Source of the DNA: Nocardia huaxiensis
GTDB lineage: Bacteria > Actinomycetota > Actinomycetes > Mycobacteriales > Mycobacteriaceae
DNA length: 64,000 nucleotides
Direction of reading: 5' to 3'
Assembly: GCF_013744875.1 (NCBI RefSeq)
Contig: NZ_CP059399.1
Location: forward strand, 7,812,001 to 7,876,000
Positions 52,391 to 60,376 of the stretch are shown here, one piece after another. The notes beneath the pieces are model-generated. The model saw only the letters and a list, made by a program, of their open reading frames with translations. It was not told the DNA's origin and did not search any database. Every line of letters begins with the position of its first letter. The first letter of the stretch is position 1. The translations under genes were made by a program, and so were the position numbers.

Positions 52391-52514
52391 CGCACTCCGA
52401 AATCCGCGCCGCGCCGCGCCGTGGCCGGCCTCACAATGTCCGCCCAGGTGAGGGTGGGTTGGCGGGATCGAGGAAGATGTCTGCCGAGACATTCGAGTGC
52501 GAGGAGAGTTGCAA

Positions 52515-53360
52515 GTGGAACGCATCGGCGTGATCGGCGGCGGCACCATGGGTGCCGGTATCGCCGAGGTGGCTGCCCGCGCGGGCGGATCGGTCCTGGT
52601 CCTGGAACGCGATCAGGAGTCGGCGGACGCGGCCGCGGCGCGCATCGAGAAGTCCCTCGCCCGCGCGGTGAAGTCGGGGCGGCTGGAGCAGGCCGACGCC
52701 GACGCGGCCAAGGCGCGGGTCACCGTCACCACGTCGATCGATGATTTCGCCGACCGTGAGCTGGTCATCGAGGCCGCACCGGAGATCGAGTCGCTCAAGG
52801 CCGATTTCTTCGCCAAGCTCGACGCCATCGTCTCCCCCGAGACGATCCTGGCCACCAACACCTCCTCCATTCCGGTGATCCGGCTGGCCAATGCCACCGT
52901 GAACCCGGGCCGCGTGGTGGGCGTGCACTTCTTCAACCCGGTGCCGGTGCTGCCGCTGGTCGAGATCGTGGTGACGCTGAAGACCGATCGCGCGGTTGTC
53001 GACAAGGTTACCTCCTACGCCCGCGACGTGCTGGGCAAGCGCACCATCGAGTCCAAGGATCAGGCCGGGTTCATCGTGAACGCGCTGCTGATTCCGTACC
53101 TGTGCAATGCGATTCGCATGTTCGAGACCGGTTTCGCCAGCGCCGAGGACATCGACGAAGGCATGGTCAGCGGCTGCGCGCACCCGATGGGCCCGCTGCG
53201 CCTGTGCGACACCGTCGGCCTGGACGTCACCCTCGCGGTCGCCGAATCCCTGTACGCCGAGTTCGGTGAGCCGCAGTACGCGCCGCCGGTGCTGCTGCGC
53301 CGCATGGTCGACGCCGGCTACCTGGGCCGCAAGACCGGCCGGGGTTTCTACACCTACTGA
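52515..53360 (+). CDS. 3-hydroxybutyryl-CoA dehydrogenase
   Basis: NAD(P)-dependent dehydrogenase of 281 residues acting on short 3-hydroxyacyl-CoA, most likely the FadB2 type. It starts VERIGVIGGGTMGAGIAEVAARAG (dinucleotide-binding loop) and has NTSSIPV, GVHFFNPVPVLPLVEIV with the catalytic His, and a C-terminal ending GYLGRKTGRGFYTY. The GTG at 52515 is preferred because GAGGAG precedes it by six bases. It follows the TetR gene by 124 bases. It could process 3-hydroxybutyryl-CoA derived from polyhydroxyalkanoate degradation. Confidence 0.93.
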   Translation: MERIGVIGGGTMGAGIAEVAARAGGSVLVLERDQESADAAAARIEKSLARAVKSGRLEQADADAAKARVTVTTSIDDFADRELVIEAAPEIESLKADFFAKLDAIVSPETILATNTSSIPVIRLANATVNPGRVVGVHFFNPVPVLPLVEIVVTLKTDRAVVDKVTSYARDVLGKRTIESKDQAGFIVNALLIPYLCNAIRMFETGFASAEDIDEGMVSGCAHPMGPLRLCDTVGLDVTLAVAESLYAEFGEPQYAPPVLLRRMVDAGYLGRKTGRGFYTY

Positions 53361-53378
53361 CGCGCCGACGCCGCGGCG

Positions 53379-53966
53379 CTACGACGAGGTCCCTGGGAAG
53401 GCTTCCCGGGGACCTTCCTCCGCTGTGCGCAGAATCCGCCGGTCGGCGGCCTTATCGGCACGATCGATCTCGTTCTGCTGCCGTAGGTTTCGCTCCTCGG
53501 TCCGCATCACCGACGCCTCACTGCGATCGAGCCGCGACGCGCTCGCCGCCAGCAGTTCCCGCGCCCGCGCGATCGCCTCCCGCGCCCGCTGTTCGGTGGC
53601 CGGAACCGTGACCCCCTCGGCTCGCTCCCGCCGATCCAGCCGCTGCTCCCGCGCGTTCAGCCTCTGCTCCCGCCGGTCGGCGTCGGATTCCCGCCGATCC
53701 GCCTCCCGCTCGCGCTGGTCCGCGACGAATTCGCGCCGATCCGCGCTCCGATCTCGCGCATCGGCCGCGGCCTCCCGCCAATCAGCCATCTCATCCCGCG
53801 CATCCGCCGCGGCCCGTCGCTGCTCGAAGGCCACCTCCTGCGCATCGGCCACGGCTTCTCGCTGAATCACCGCCTGCTCTCGCTCCCCCACCTCCTCGAC
53901 CCGGCGCGAATCCGCTGCCCGCGCCCGAGGATCCGGAGCGTCCGCATCCGATCGCATGCCTGCCAC
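53379..53966 (-). CDS. Highly charged coiled-coil protein
   Basis: Protein of 195 residues made almost wholly of Arg, Glu, Asp and Ala in short repeats such as ADRREFVADQREREADRRE, which predict one long coiled coil (about 20-140). A less repetitive end contains AREAIARARELLAASASRLDRS. There is no signal peptide or membrane segment. Proteins of this kind occur near sensory genes in actinobacteria, but I cannot name a function. The start is uncertain between a GTG at 53966 and an ATG at 53957. Its last codons form the hairpin at 53388-53414. Confidence 0.65.
   Translation of the reverse strand: MAGMRSDADAPDPRARAADSRRVEEVGEREQAVIQREAVADAQEVAFEQRRAAADARDEMADWREAAADARDRSADRREFVADQREREADRRESDADRREQRLNAREQRLDRRERAEGVTVPATEQRAREAIARARELLAASASRLDRSEASVMRTEERNLRQQNEIDRADKAADRRILRTAEEGPREAFPGTSS
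53388..53414. terminator. Hairpin between convergent genes
   Basis: GGTCCCTGGGAAG and its near-complement (one G-T pair) form a stem within the last codons of the coiled-coil gene, 28 bases after the dehydrogenase stop. It can serve as a terminator for the dehydrogenase gene. Confidence 0.55.
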
Positions 53967-54086
53967 ACTTCACCGTACGTCAGATACCCGCCACCGCGTC
54001 GGCCCTCGCACCCTCCAATCGCCATCTCGTTGACCGCAGCCGCCAACGGGCGGCGGCGGGGCAGGTGGGGATTTACAGTCCGATGC

Positions 54087-55202
54087 ATGGAATTCGCGGA
54101 AAGTCCCGCGCGCGGGGTGGAGTTCCCGCGCGCTACACCCGAGGCGGTCGGGCTGGATCCGGTGGCGGTGCGGGATGCGGTCGCGTTCAGCGAGCGGCGG
54201 TCCACCCGGTCGATCCGGATCTACCGGTACGGGCAGCTGGTGGCGACGGGTGAGCGGGACGCTGTGCGGGCGCACGCGGTGCGGCCGGTGTGGAGCGCGT
54301 CCAAGAGCATCCTGGCCATGGTGACCGGGCGCGCGGTGACACTCGGGCTGCTCGAATTGGATGATCCGATCGGGCGGTATGTGCCCGAAGCCGATGCGCG
54401 GCATCGGGATATCACCGTGCGGAACCTGCTGAATCAGAGCTCGGGGTTGGCCTTCCGGACCATGCGGGAGCTGGCGATTCCGGCATACGACCAGGTGCGC
54501 CTGGCATTGACGGCCGAGCCGAAGCACGCGCCCGGAACGTATTTCGAGTATGCGCAGGCGCCGCTGAGTCTGCTCGGGCACGTGGTGGCGCGGGCCGCCG
54601 GGACCGATTCGGTGACGTTCGCGCAGCGCGAGCTGTTCACCCCGCTGGGTATCGGGGCGGACCGCTGGCGGGTGGTGAAAGACCGTGCGGGCCACCCCTA
54701 TTGGGCCGGGCTGGTGTTCGCGACCGCACATGATCTGGCGCGGTTCGGGCACACGCTGCTGCGGGACGGGAAATGGGCCGATGAGGATTTGCTGAGCCCC
54801 GATTTCGTGCGCCAGGCCCGGACCCCGGCGCCGACCAATCCCGGCTACGGATTCCTGGTGTGGCTCAATGCATCCATCGACACCATCACCTGCCGCGCCC
54901 CCGGACGCTCGATTCTGGATCGCCCGGTCATCGCCTCGGCGCCGGCCGACACCTACCTGTTCTCCGGCATGTTCGACCAGATCGTGGCGATCATTCCGAG
55001 TCTGGACATGGTGATCGTGCGCACCGGGCAGGTGCCCAACCGGACCGCCGACATCACCGGAATGATGAGCGTGATCACCGCCGAATGGGCGCACGAGTTC
55101 TTCCGCCGCCTGTTCGCCGGGCATGCCGATCCCGCGGTGCCCGCCGACCCGGGTCCCTTCCGAGCCGACGGGCTGCGTCCGCTACTGCGTGGCAGGGGGT
55201 GA
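54087..55202 (+). CDS. Serine hydrolase, beta-lactamase class C family
   Basis: Protein of 371 residues with the penicillin-recognising fold. The catalytic S-x-x-K is S70-A-S-K73. The second motif, usually YxN, reads Y155-A-Q157, a substitution. There is no signal peptide, so it is probably cytoplasmic. This suggests an esterase or amidase such as LpqH-independent EstB-like enzymes rather than a beta-lactamase or peptidoglycan enzyme. The ATG at 54087 begins the conserved part. It is convergent with the AraC gene, 24 bases away. Confidence 0.85.
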   Translation: MEFAESPARGVEFPRATPEAVGLDPVAVRDAVAFSERRSTRSIRIYRYGQLVATGERDAVRAHAVRPVWSASKSILAMVTGRAVTLGLLELDDPIGRYVPEADARHRDITVRNLLNQSSGLAFRTMRELAIPAYDQVRLALTAEPKHAPGTYFEYAQAPLSLLGHVVARAAGTDSVTFAQRELFTPLGIGADRWRVVKDRAGHPYWAGLVFATAHDLARFGHTLLRDGKWADEDLLSPDFVRQARTPAPTNPGYGFLVWLNASIDTITCRAPGRSILDRPVIASAPADTYLFSGMFDQIVAIIPSLDMVIVRTGQVPNRTADITGMMSVITAEWAHEFFRRLFAGHADPAVPADPGPFRADGLRPLLRGRG

Positions 55203-55226
55203 CTGCCGGGTCACCCCGCCTGCCGT

Positions 55227-56327
55227 TCAGGCCGCGGGCGGGGCGACCGTCGCCCGGGTGGTCCGGGCCGACGGCGGTGGCGTGCTGTTGACCAGGACGC
55301 GGTATTGCTGTGGCGGACAACCCTTCCAGCGCCGGAAGGCGCGGATGAAGGCCGCGGGCTCCGCGTAGCCGAGCCGATGACTGATCTGGCCGGTGGTCAG
55401 GTCGGTGTGGTGGAGCAGCTGTTCCGCCACCGTCTCGCGCACCTCCTCGAGCAGGGCGCGGAAACAGGTGCCCTCGTCCTGGAGCCGCCGGGACATGGTG
55501 CGGGAGCTGATGTACAGCTCGGCGGCCACCGTCGCCTGCACCGACATCTGCCGGGGATCCCGCATGAGCACCTCGCGGACGGTATTGGTCATGTCGCCGC
55601 GGGAGGGCCGCCGGGCCAGCCGGCGGCGCAGCAGCATGTCCTGGCACAGCCGCTCGTAGGTGCCGCGCACCCATTCGTCGGCCTGCGGTAGCGGCAGGTC
55701 CAGGAAGCCGGCGTTGAACGCCGCCTCGGTGGCCTGGGCCTCGAAAAGCGGGTCCACACCGAAGATTTCGCGATGCCGGGTGAGATCGGACGGCGTGGGA
55801 TGCCGGAAGGACACCCAGTCGGCCGGGACGCCGAGGCCGAACAGCTCCCGGCCCAGCACCTGCACCGCGGCCATGGTCCGCTCGGTGAAGAACGGCCGCA
55901 CGTCCTCGGGGATGTCGGTGTCGTCCAGGCGCAGCCGCGCCTGGCCGTCGGCCTCGTACAGGCGCATGGGGCCGACGGCGAAGGCGAGCTCGAGGTAGTC
56001 CAGGGCCGTGCGCAGCGCATCCCGCAGGGTGGCGCTGCTCAACAGCGCCAAACCCCAGTTGCCGTACAGGGATACGTGCATGCGGCCGCCCGCCGCCACC
56101 CCGAGGCCCGGTTCGTCGCCGAACCGGGCCAGCAGGTTGCGCACCACCGCCAGTTCCTGGCGGGCGGTGATCTCGGTCCGGGGATCGATCACCGCCGACG
56201 GCTTCACCCCGGTGCCGGCCAGGCAGGCCGCGACCGGCATCCCCCGCTCCTGCGCCAGCTGGGTCAGCACATGGACGCTGGCCGTGCTGCGGCGCAGGTC
56301 CCAGTCGAAACGTGTTGGCGTGCTCAT
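55227..56327 (-). CDS. AraC-family regulator co-transcribed with exported proteins
   Basis: Protein of 366 residues with an arabinose-binding-type N-terminal domain (about 15-210) and a C-terminal AraC helix-turn-helix (about 265-345; TGQISHRLGYAEPAAFIRAFRRWKGCPPQQYR). It begins four bases after the stop of the exported four-cysteine protein, so it is the last gene of the exported-protein operon. A regulator inside its own operon suggests feedback control of the set. Confidence 0.9.
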   Translation of the reverse strand: MSTPTRFDWDLRRSTASVHVLTQLAQERGMPVAACLAGTGVKPSAVIDPRTEITARQELAVVRNLLARFGDEPGLGVAAGGRMHVSLYGNWGLALLSSATLRDALRTALDYLELAFAVGPMRLYEADGQARLRLDDTDIPEDVRPFFTERTMAAVQVLGRELFGLGVPADWVSFRHPTPSDLTRHREIFGVDPLFEAQATEAAFNAGFLDLPLPQADEWVRGTYERLCQDMLLRRRLARRPSRGDMTNTVREVLMRDPRQMSVQATVAAELYISSRTMSRRLQDEGTCFRALLEEVRETVAEQLLHHTDLTTGQISHRLGYAEPAAFIRAFRRWKGCPPQQYRVLVNSTPPPSARTTRATVAPPAA

Positions 56328-56331
56328 GATC

Positions 56332-57204
56332 TCAGTTGATGAATCGGAAGCAGGCGCGCTCGCCGCGATCGCCGACGGTGGCCGAGGACAGGCACACCGA
56401 CTGATAGTCCTTGGCGGGCCGCTCGCTCAGGAAGCCGTAGATGTAGCCGTTGGAGCACATGTTCGCCAGCGGATACACCTCCTGCTCACCGGTTTTCGTC
56501 TCGAACACGACCGAGCCCTCGGCGCAGTTGGCGTCGATGAACGGGGCCATGTCGGCCAGCCAGCCCAGCGTGAACACCCGCCATTCGGGGTTGAGCGCCC
56601 ACACCGCGCCGTCGTAGGTCACCCCCGCCGGGAACTGATTGGTGTGCTTGAAGTCGAATCCGAGCACGTTCACATTGAAATTGAACGGTGGAAGCAGTGG
56701 CGGCGCATTGGTTTTCGCGCCGTCACCGGTATCGCCCTGGTCGTTCGGGAACCGGAAACAGGTCTCGGTGCGCTGGGCGTTCGCCGGGTCGGTGCCGGGT
56801 GCGGAGACGTCGACGACCCCGCACACCTCGGCGTAGTCACCCGCCGGACGCGGGGCGGCCACCAGGTACGGGAACGGCAGACCGCACGAGGTGCCCACCG
56901 GAACCTCGTCCACCGCACCGGTTTTGGCATGGAAGACGAACTTGCCGGTGGCACAGGTGTTGTCCAGCGGTGTCGCGTCGGCGAGCACCCCGATCACCCC
57001 GGCATTGATGCCGGGCTGCAGCGTGATGATGTCCCCGTCGAACAGCGCGCCGCTGGGCACCGTGGTGAAGTGGTTGACGCTGGTGCCACCGAAGCTGGTG
57101 CCGAAGGACAGCGTGGGTTCCAGCGCCTGGGCGCTGGGAGCGGTGACGCCGACGGCGAGCGCCACGGCGCCTCCCAGCGCGGCCATGGAAATGGTTGTGC
57201 GCAC
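56332..57204 (-). CDS. Exported protein with duplicated four-cysteine domain
   Basis: Secreted protein of 290 residues with a signal peptide ending near SAQA-L (about residue 27). It contains two copies of an unnamed domain. Copy 1 has Cys at 84, 107, 128 and 149; copy 2 at 227, 250, 271 and 285. Shared landmarks are LAD..P..D..CA.G..VF..KTG, then a second Cys, then RPA.DY..VC and CFRF.N. Equal spacing of the first three cysteines (23 and 21) shows an internal duplication, and two disulfides per domain are likely. No known family is recognised. It lies between an FG-GAP propeller gene and an AraC gene, with gaps of three and four bases. Confidence 0.8.
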   Translation of the reverse strand: MRTTISMAALGGAVALAVGVTAPSAQALEPTLSFGTSFGGTSVNHFTTVPSGALFDGDIITLQPGINAGVIGVLADATPLDNTCATGKFVFHAKTGAVDEVPVGTSCGLPFPYLVAAPRPAGDYAEVCGVVDVSAPGTDPANAQRTETCFRFPNDQGDTGDGAKTNAPPLLPPFNFNVNVLGFDFKHTNQFPAGVTYDGAVWALNPEWRVFTLGWLADMAPFIDANCAEGSVVFETKTGEQEVYPLANMCSNGYIYGFLSERPAKDYQSVCLSSATVGDRGERACFRFIN

Positions 57205-57207
57205 TAC

Positions 57208-58425
57208 TCAGCCTCTCTGCGCGGAACGGTTCATGAGCACGGCGACGTCCTCGGACAGGCTGCTCATGGTGAGCAGGTCCGGGTGTCCGTCGTTGTCCAG
57301 GTCGGCGACCGCCGACGCCTGCGGGCCCAGGCCGATGGTGTGCTGTTCGGCGTAAGTGAAGCCGCGCCGCCCGTCTCCCGTGAAAATCATTGCGGTGGAA
57401 GGGATGTACTGCCCGGCGGCGATATCGTTGACGCCGTCGCCGTCGAAATCGCCGATGGCCACCGTGCACGGGGCGACGGCGGGGCCGACCAGATTCGGCG
57501 GGCTGAAGTTGCCGTGCCCGTCGCCGTAGTGGATGCCCGCGCTGAAGCCGGCGATATTGGCCGTCACGAAGTCCAGATTGCCGTCGGAGTCCACATCGGC
57601 GAGCTTGAGGTCCTCGCTCGGCAGCGTGGCGAGATTCCAACGCGGAGACTGGAATCCGCCCCGCCGGTCATTGATCATGATCCAGACGCCGGAGGTGGCC
57701 AGATCATGGAACGCCAGATCCGGATACCCGTCGTTGTCGAGGTCCCCGGCGAGCACGCTGGCCTTGGAGATGCCGACCCCGTACCACTGCGCCGCGCCGA
57801 AGTGCCCCTGCCCGTCACCGCGCATGATGCCCACGCCGCCGGGCACCGGCACCACGGTGTTCACCGCGAGATCCACCGCGCCGTCCTGATCGAAGTCGGC
57901 CAGCGCCACACCGAAGGGGATGCCGCCGGTGCGGGTGGTGACATTCGGATTGAAGTCGGTCGAATAGGTCCGGTCCACCCGGAAGACCCCGCGCCCGTCA
58001 TTGATCAGCACCGCCAGGCTCAGGAAGTCGCCCACCACGAGGTCCGGGCTGCCGTCGCCGTTCAGGTCGGCCGAGGCCACCGCGTTCGCGCCGATCTCGG
58101 TGTTCACGAACTGATTTCGCCGCAGCCGCCCGGTGCCGTCACCGAACAGCACGCCGACGCCGTCGACGAGTCCGGTGGCCGCCACATCGGCGAACCCGTC
58201 GCCGTTGAAGTCGCCGGTAGCCATGGTCTGCGAGCCCACACCGGGGCCGAGGCCACCCACGTTGTACTGCACCGATTCATGGAAGATGGGATTGGGCCCG
58301 CCCGACCCCGACGCGGAGCCGGAGGACAGTGGTTCGGCGCCGGCGGTCGCGGCGACGCCCAGGCCCAGGGTGAGGGCCGCGCCCGCGGCGCACAGGCGCC
58401 GCAGGCGAGTGTTGCTGTTGGACAA
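57208..58425 (-). CDS. Secreted FG-GAP/VCBS seven-bladed propeller protein
   Basis: Secreted protein of 405 residues with a signal peptide to about residue 31. It has seven calcium-binding DxDxDG-type motifs at about 72, 120, 177, 228, 277, 326 and 375 (for example GDFNGDGFAD, ADLDNDGHPD). The spacing of 48-57 residues is what is expected for a complete seven-bladed beta-propeller like the integrin alpha head. Such domains mediate ligand or surface binding, and no catalytic domain is attached. It is nine bases after the large hydrolase and three before the four-cysteine gene, in one operon. Confidence 0.9.
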   Translation of the reverse strand: MSNSNTRLRRLCAAGAALTLGLGVAATAGAEPLSSGSASGSGGPNPIFHESVQYNVGGLGPGVGSQTMATGDFNGDGFADVAATGLVDGVGVLFGDGTGRLRRNQFVNTEIGANAVASADLNGDGSPDLVVGDFLSLAVLINDGRGVFRVDRTYSTDFNPNVTTRTGGIPFGVALADFDQDGAVDLAVNTVVPVPGGVGIMRGDGQGHFGAAQWYGVGISKASVLAGDLDNDGYPDLAFHDLATSGVWIMINDRRGGFQSPRWNLATLPSEDLKLADVDSDGNLDFVTANIAGFSAGIHYGDGHGNFSPPNLVGPAVAPCTVAIGDFDGDGVNDIAAGQYIPSTAMIFTGDGRRGFTYAEQHTIGLGPQASAVADLDNDGHPDLLTMSSLSEDVAVLMNRSAQRG

Positions 58426-58434
58426 GGCTTTTCC

Positions 58435-60159
58435 TCAGTCTTGACGGGTGCAGTCGTACCAGCCGGGGCTGGAGGTCAGGTTCTGCAGGAAGATCTGCGG
58501 CCGGATGATCTGCTCGATGGTGGCGCGGTCCGGAATGGTCACGCAGTAGCTGGGCCCGTAGTGCCCCTGCGGCGCGTATTCCGTTGCGACAGCGCGGGAC
58601 AGCCCGTCGCGCGGCTTGCTCAGGTTGTCGCAGGCGGTCTGGTCGGCGTCGGCGCGGCCGTAGCAGTTGAACCAGCTCATCGTGTAATGCACCGACAGCG
58701 CAGGCGATTTCGGGTTGTGCGGCACACCGAGCCAGTTGATGGAGTCACCGTGGCTGCCGGACTCGTAGGTGATGTACATCATCGGATTGGTGGAGCGCGG
58801 GTCGCGGCGTTCCATGTCGTAGAGGTCCTTGGTGCCGATCGGACCGTCGGTGGCCTGGAACAGCGGATTCGGGAAGATGATGCCGTACTGGTTCAGGCCC
58901 GGAATGTCGATGTCCGCGGTCTGCCACTGCACCGCCGCCGACGCCACGTGCTGGGTGAAGCCCGACATGAGCGAGGCCGCCGAGACCCGGGGCAGCGGAC
59001 GGCCGTCGTAGCCGCGGCCCTTGTCCTGATAGTTCAGGTAGGAGGACATGCCGATCGAGCCGACCGACTGGCCCCACAGGTTGATGTGCTCGGTGTCGAT
59101 GGCGTCCAGCCACGGGTTGCGCTTGTTCTCCCCCGCCGGCTCGTAGGCCGGATTGATCCGCACCAGGCGCGGATTCTGCAGGCGGATGATATTTCCGATC
59201 TCATTGTTCAGATCGGAGATCGGCAGGATGTCGTCACCGGCGACCCAGCGCGTCACGTCCTGCGCGTCCAGGCAGGAGCCGGGCGCGAAGCAGTTCTCCA
59301 CCTGCAGGAACGGCGTCAGCAGGTCCAGCGCGTTGCCGTCACTGGCGGGCTGGCCGGCCTGGGCGAAGGTGAAGCTGATGTACCCGTTGCGCGCCGCGCC
59401 CTGGGCGTACATGGCCACATCGTTCTGCGATTCCGAGGCTCCCGGGAATCCGATGGTCGCCGGACGCTTCTCGGAACCGGGATTGTCGGGATCGACATCG
59501 GCCGGGAAGAAGACCTTGCCCGCCAGCGTGATACCGCGCGCATTGACGATCTGGATCTTCTTGACCGTGCCCAGCTTGAAGGCCACGCCGGAATCGCCAG
59601 GGGCACAAGAACCGTCGGCGGTCTCGTACCAGATGCTGCCGTCCGGGTTGTTGCACGGCAGCCGGAATTTCGCCGTCTCGTAGGCCGGATCGTCATAGGT
59701 GTCGTCGTGCATGGCGTCGTCGATATCGGCGACGCCGAACAGACCGTTGTTGTTCCAGTCCGGCGTGTATCCCGGGTGCGGCGGAAACCCGAGATTGAAC
59801 GGCGCGATATGGGTGAGGGCATCCCAGAGTTGCTGGGCGGCGGCGAGCGCTCCGACAGCTCCGTCCGGGGTGTGCCAGGTTTCCGGCTTGCTCAAATTGA
59901 CGAACGGTTCCGCGAGCCGCCCGACATTGGTGAGAATGCCCGCCTTGACCAGGTATTCGAACTGCCCGGGCGTGAGGAGGTCGGTGAACGTTCCGCTGAA
60001 GAGCTCGACGACCTGAGCGAAGACATAGGTGGGATCCGGTGCGGCCGGAGCCGGATAGGGATCCGCGTGTGCCGGGGTCAACCCGGAGGCCGTCACCGAT
60101 AGCGACAAAGCCGCCCCAACGGTGAACAAAGCGCGTGTAAGACGACGTGGGCGAGGCAC
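58435..60159 (-). CDS. Large secreted alpha/beta-hydrolase-like protein
   Basis: Exported protein of 574 residues. A signal peptide (to about AHA-D, residue 32) leads to a domain with a putative nucleophile elbow G363-Q-S365-V-G in LWGQSVGSIGMSSYL. Upstream it has RPATIGFPGASES, a likely oxyanion segment, and GKVFFPADVDPDNPG. A candidate His-containing motif (YESGSHGDSINW) lies later. About eight cysteines occur, some in pairs (NCFAPGSCLDA). The family is not one that I can name; large exported hydrolases of this sort occur in Nocardia and Mycobacterium. The GTG at 60159 has AAAGGAGGG upstream. It is the first gene of the exported-protein operon. Confidence 0.78.
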   Translation of the reverse strand: MPRPRRLTRALFTVGAALSLSVTASGLTPAHADPYPAPAAPDPTYVFAQVVELFSGTFTDLLTPGQFEYLVKAGILTNVGRLAEPFVNLSKPETWHTPDGAVGALAAAQQLWDALTHIAPFNLGFPPHPGYTPDWNNNGLFGVADIDDAMHDDTYDDPAYETAKFRLPCNNPDGSIWYETADGSCAPGDSGVAFKLGTVKKIQIVNARGITLAGKVFFPADVDPDNPGSEKRPATIGFPGASESQNDVAMYAQGAARNGYISFTFAQAGQPASDGNALDLLTPFLQVENCFAPGSCLDAQDVTRWVAGDDILPISDLNNEIGNIIRLQNPRLVRINPAYEPAGENKRNPWLDAIDTEHINLWGQSVGSIGMSSYLNYQDKGRGYDGRPLPRVSAASLMSGFTQHVASAAVQWQTADIDIPGLNQYGIIFPNPLFQATDGPIGTKDLYDMERRDPRSTNPMMYITYESGSHGDSINWLGVPHNPKSPALSVHYTMSWFNCYGRADADQTACDNLSKPRDGLSRAVATEYAPQGHYGPSYCVTIPDRATIEQIIRPQIFLQNLTSSPGWYDCTRQD

Positions 60160-60376
60160 CCGACCCTCCTTTGGACCGAACAGCAGCATTCGAGTTAGAC
60201 CGTAAGAGCGGAATGTGATCGCGGTCATGGCCGCAATCGCCAGAGGATTGATTTCCCGCGCCAGGCCGCGGTCGCGCGGAAACGCCGGTCGCCGCGCGCG
60301 CTATTGGCGACACCGGTCAAGTGCACGGCCGCCCATGCCAATGCCTCCGCGACTTTCCGGCCCTAATGTCCGCATC

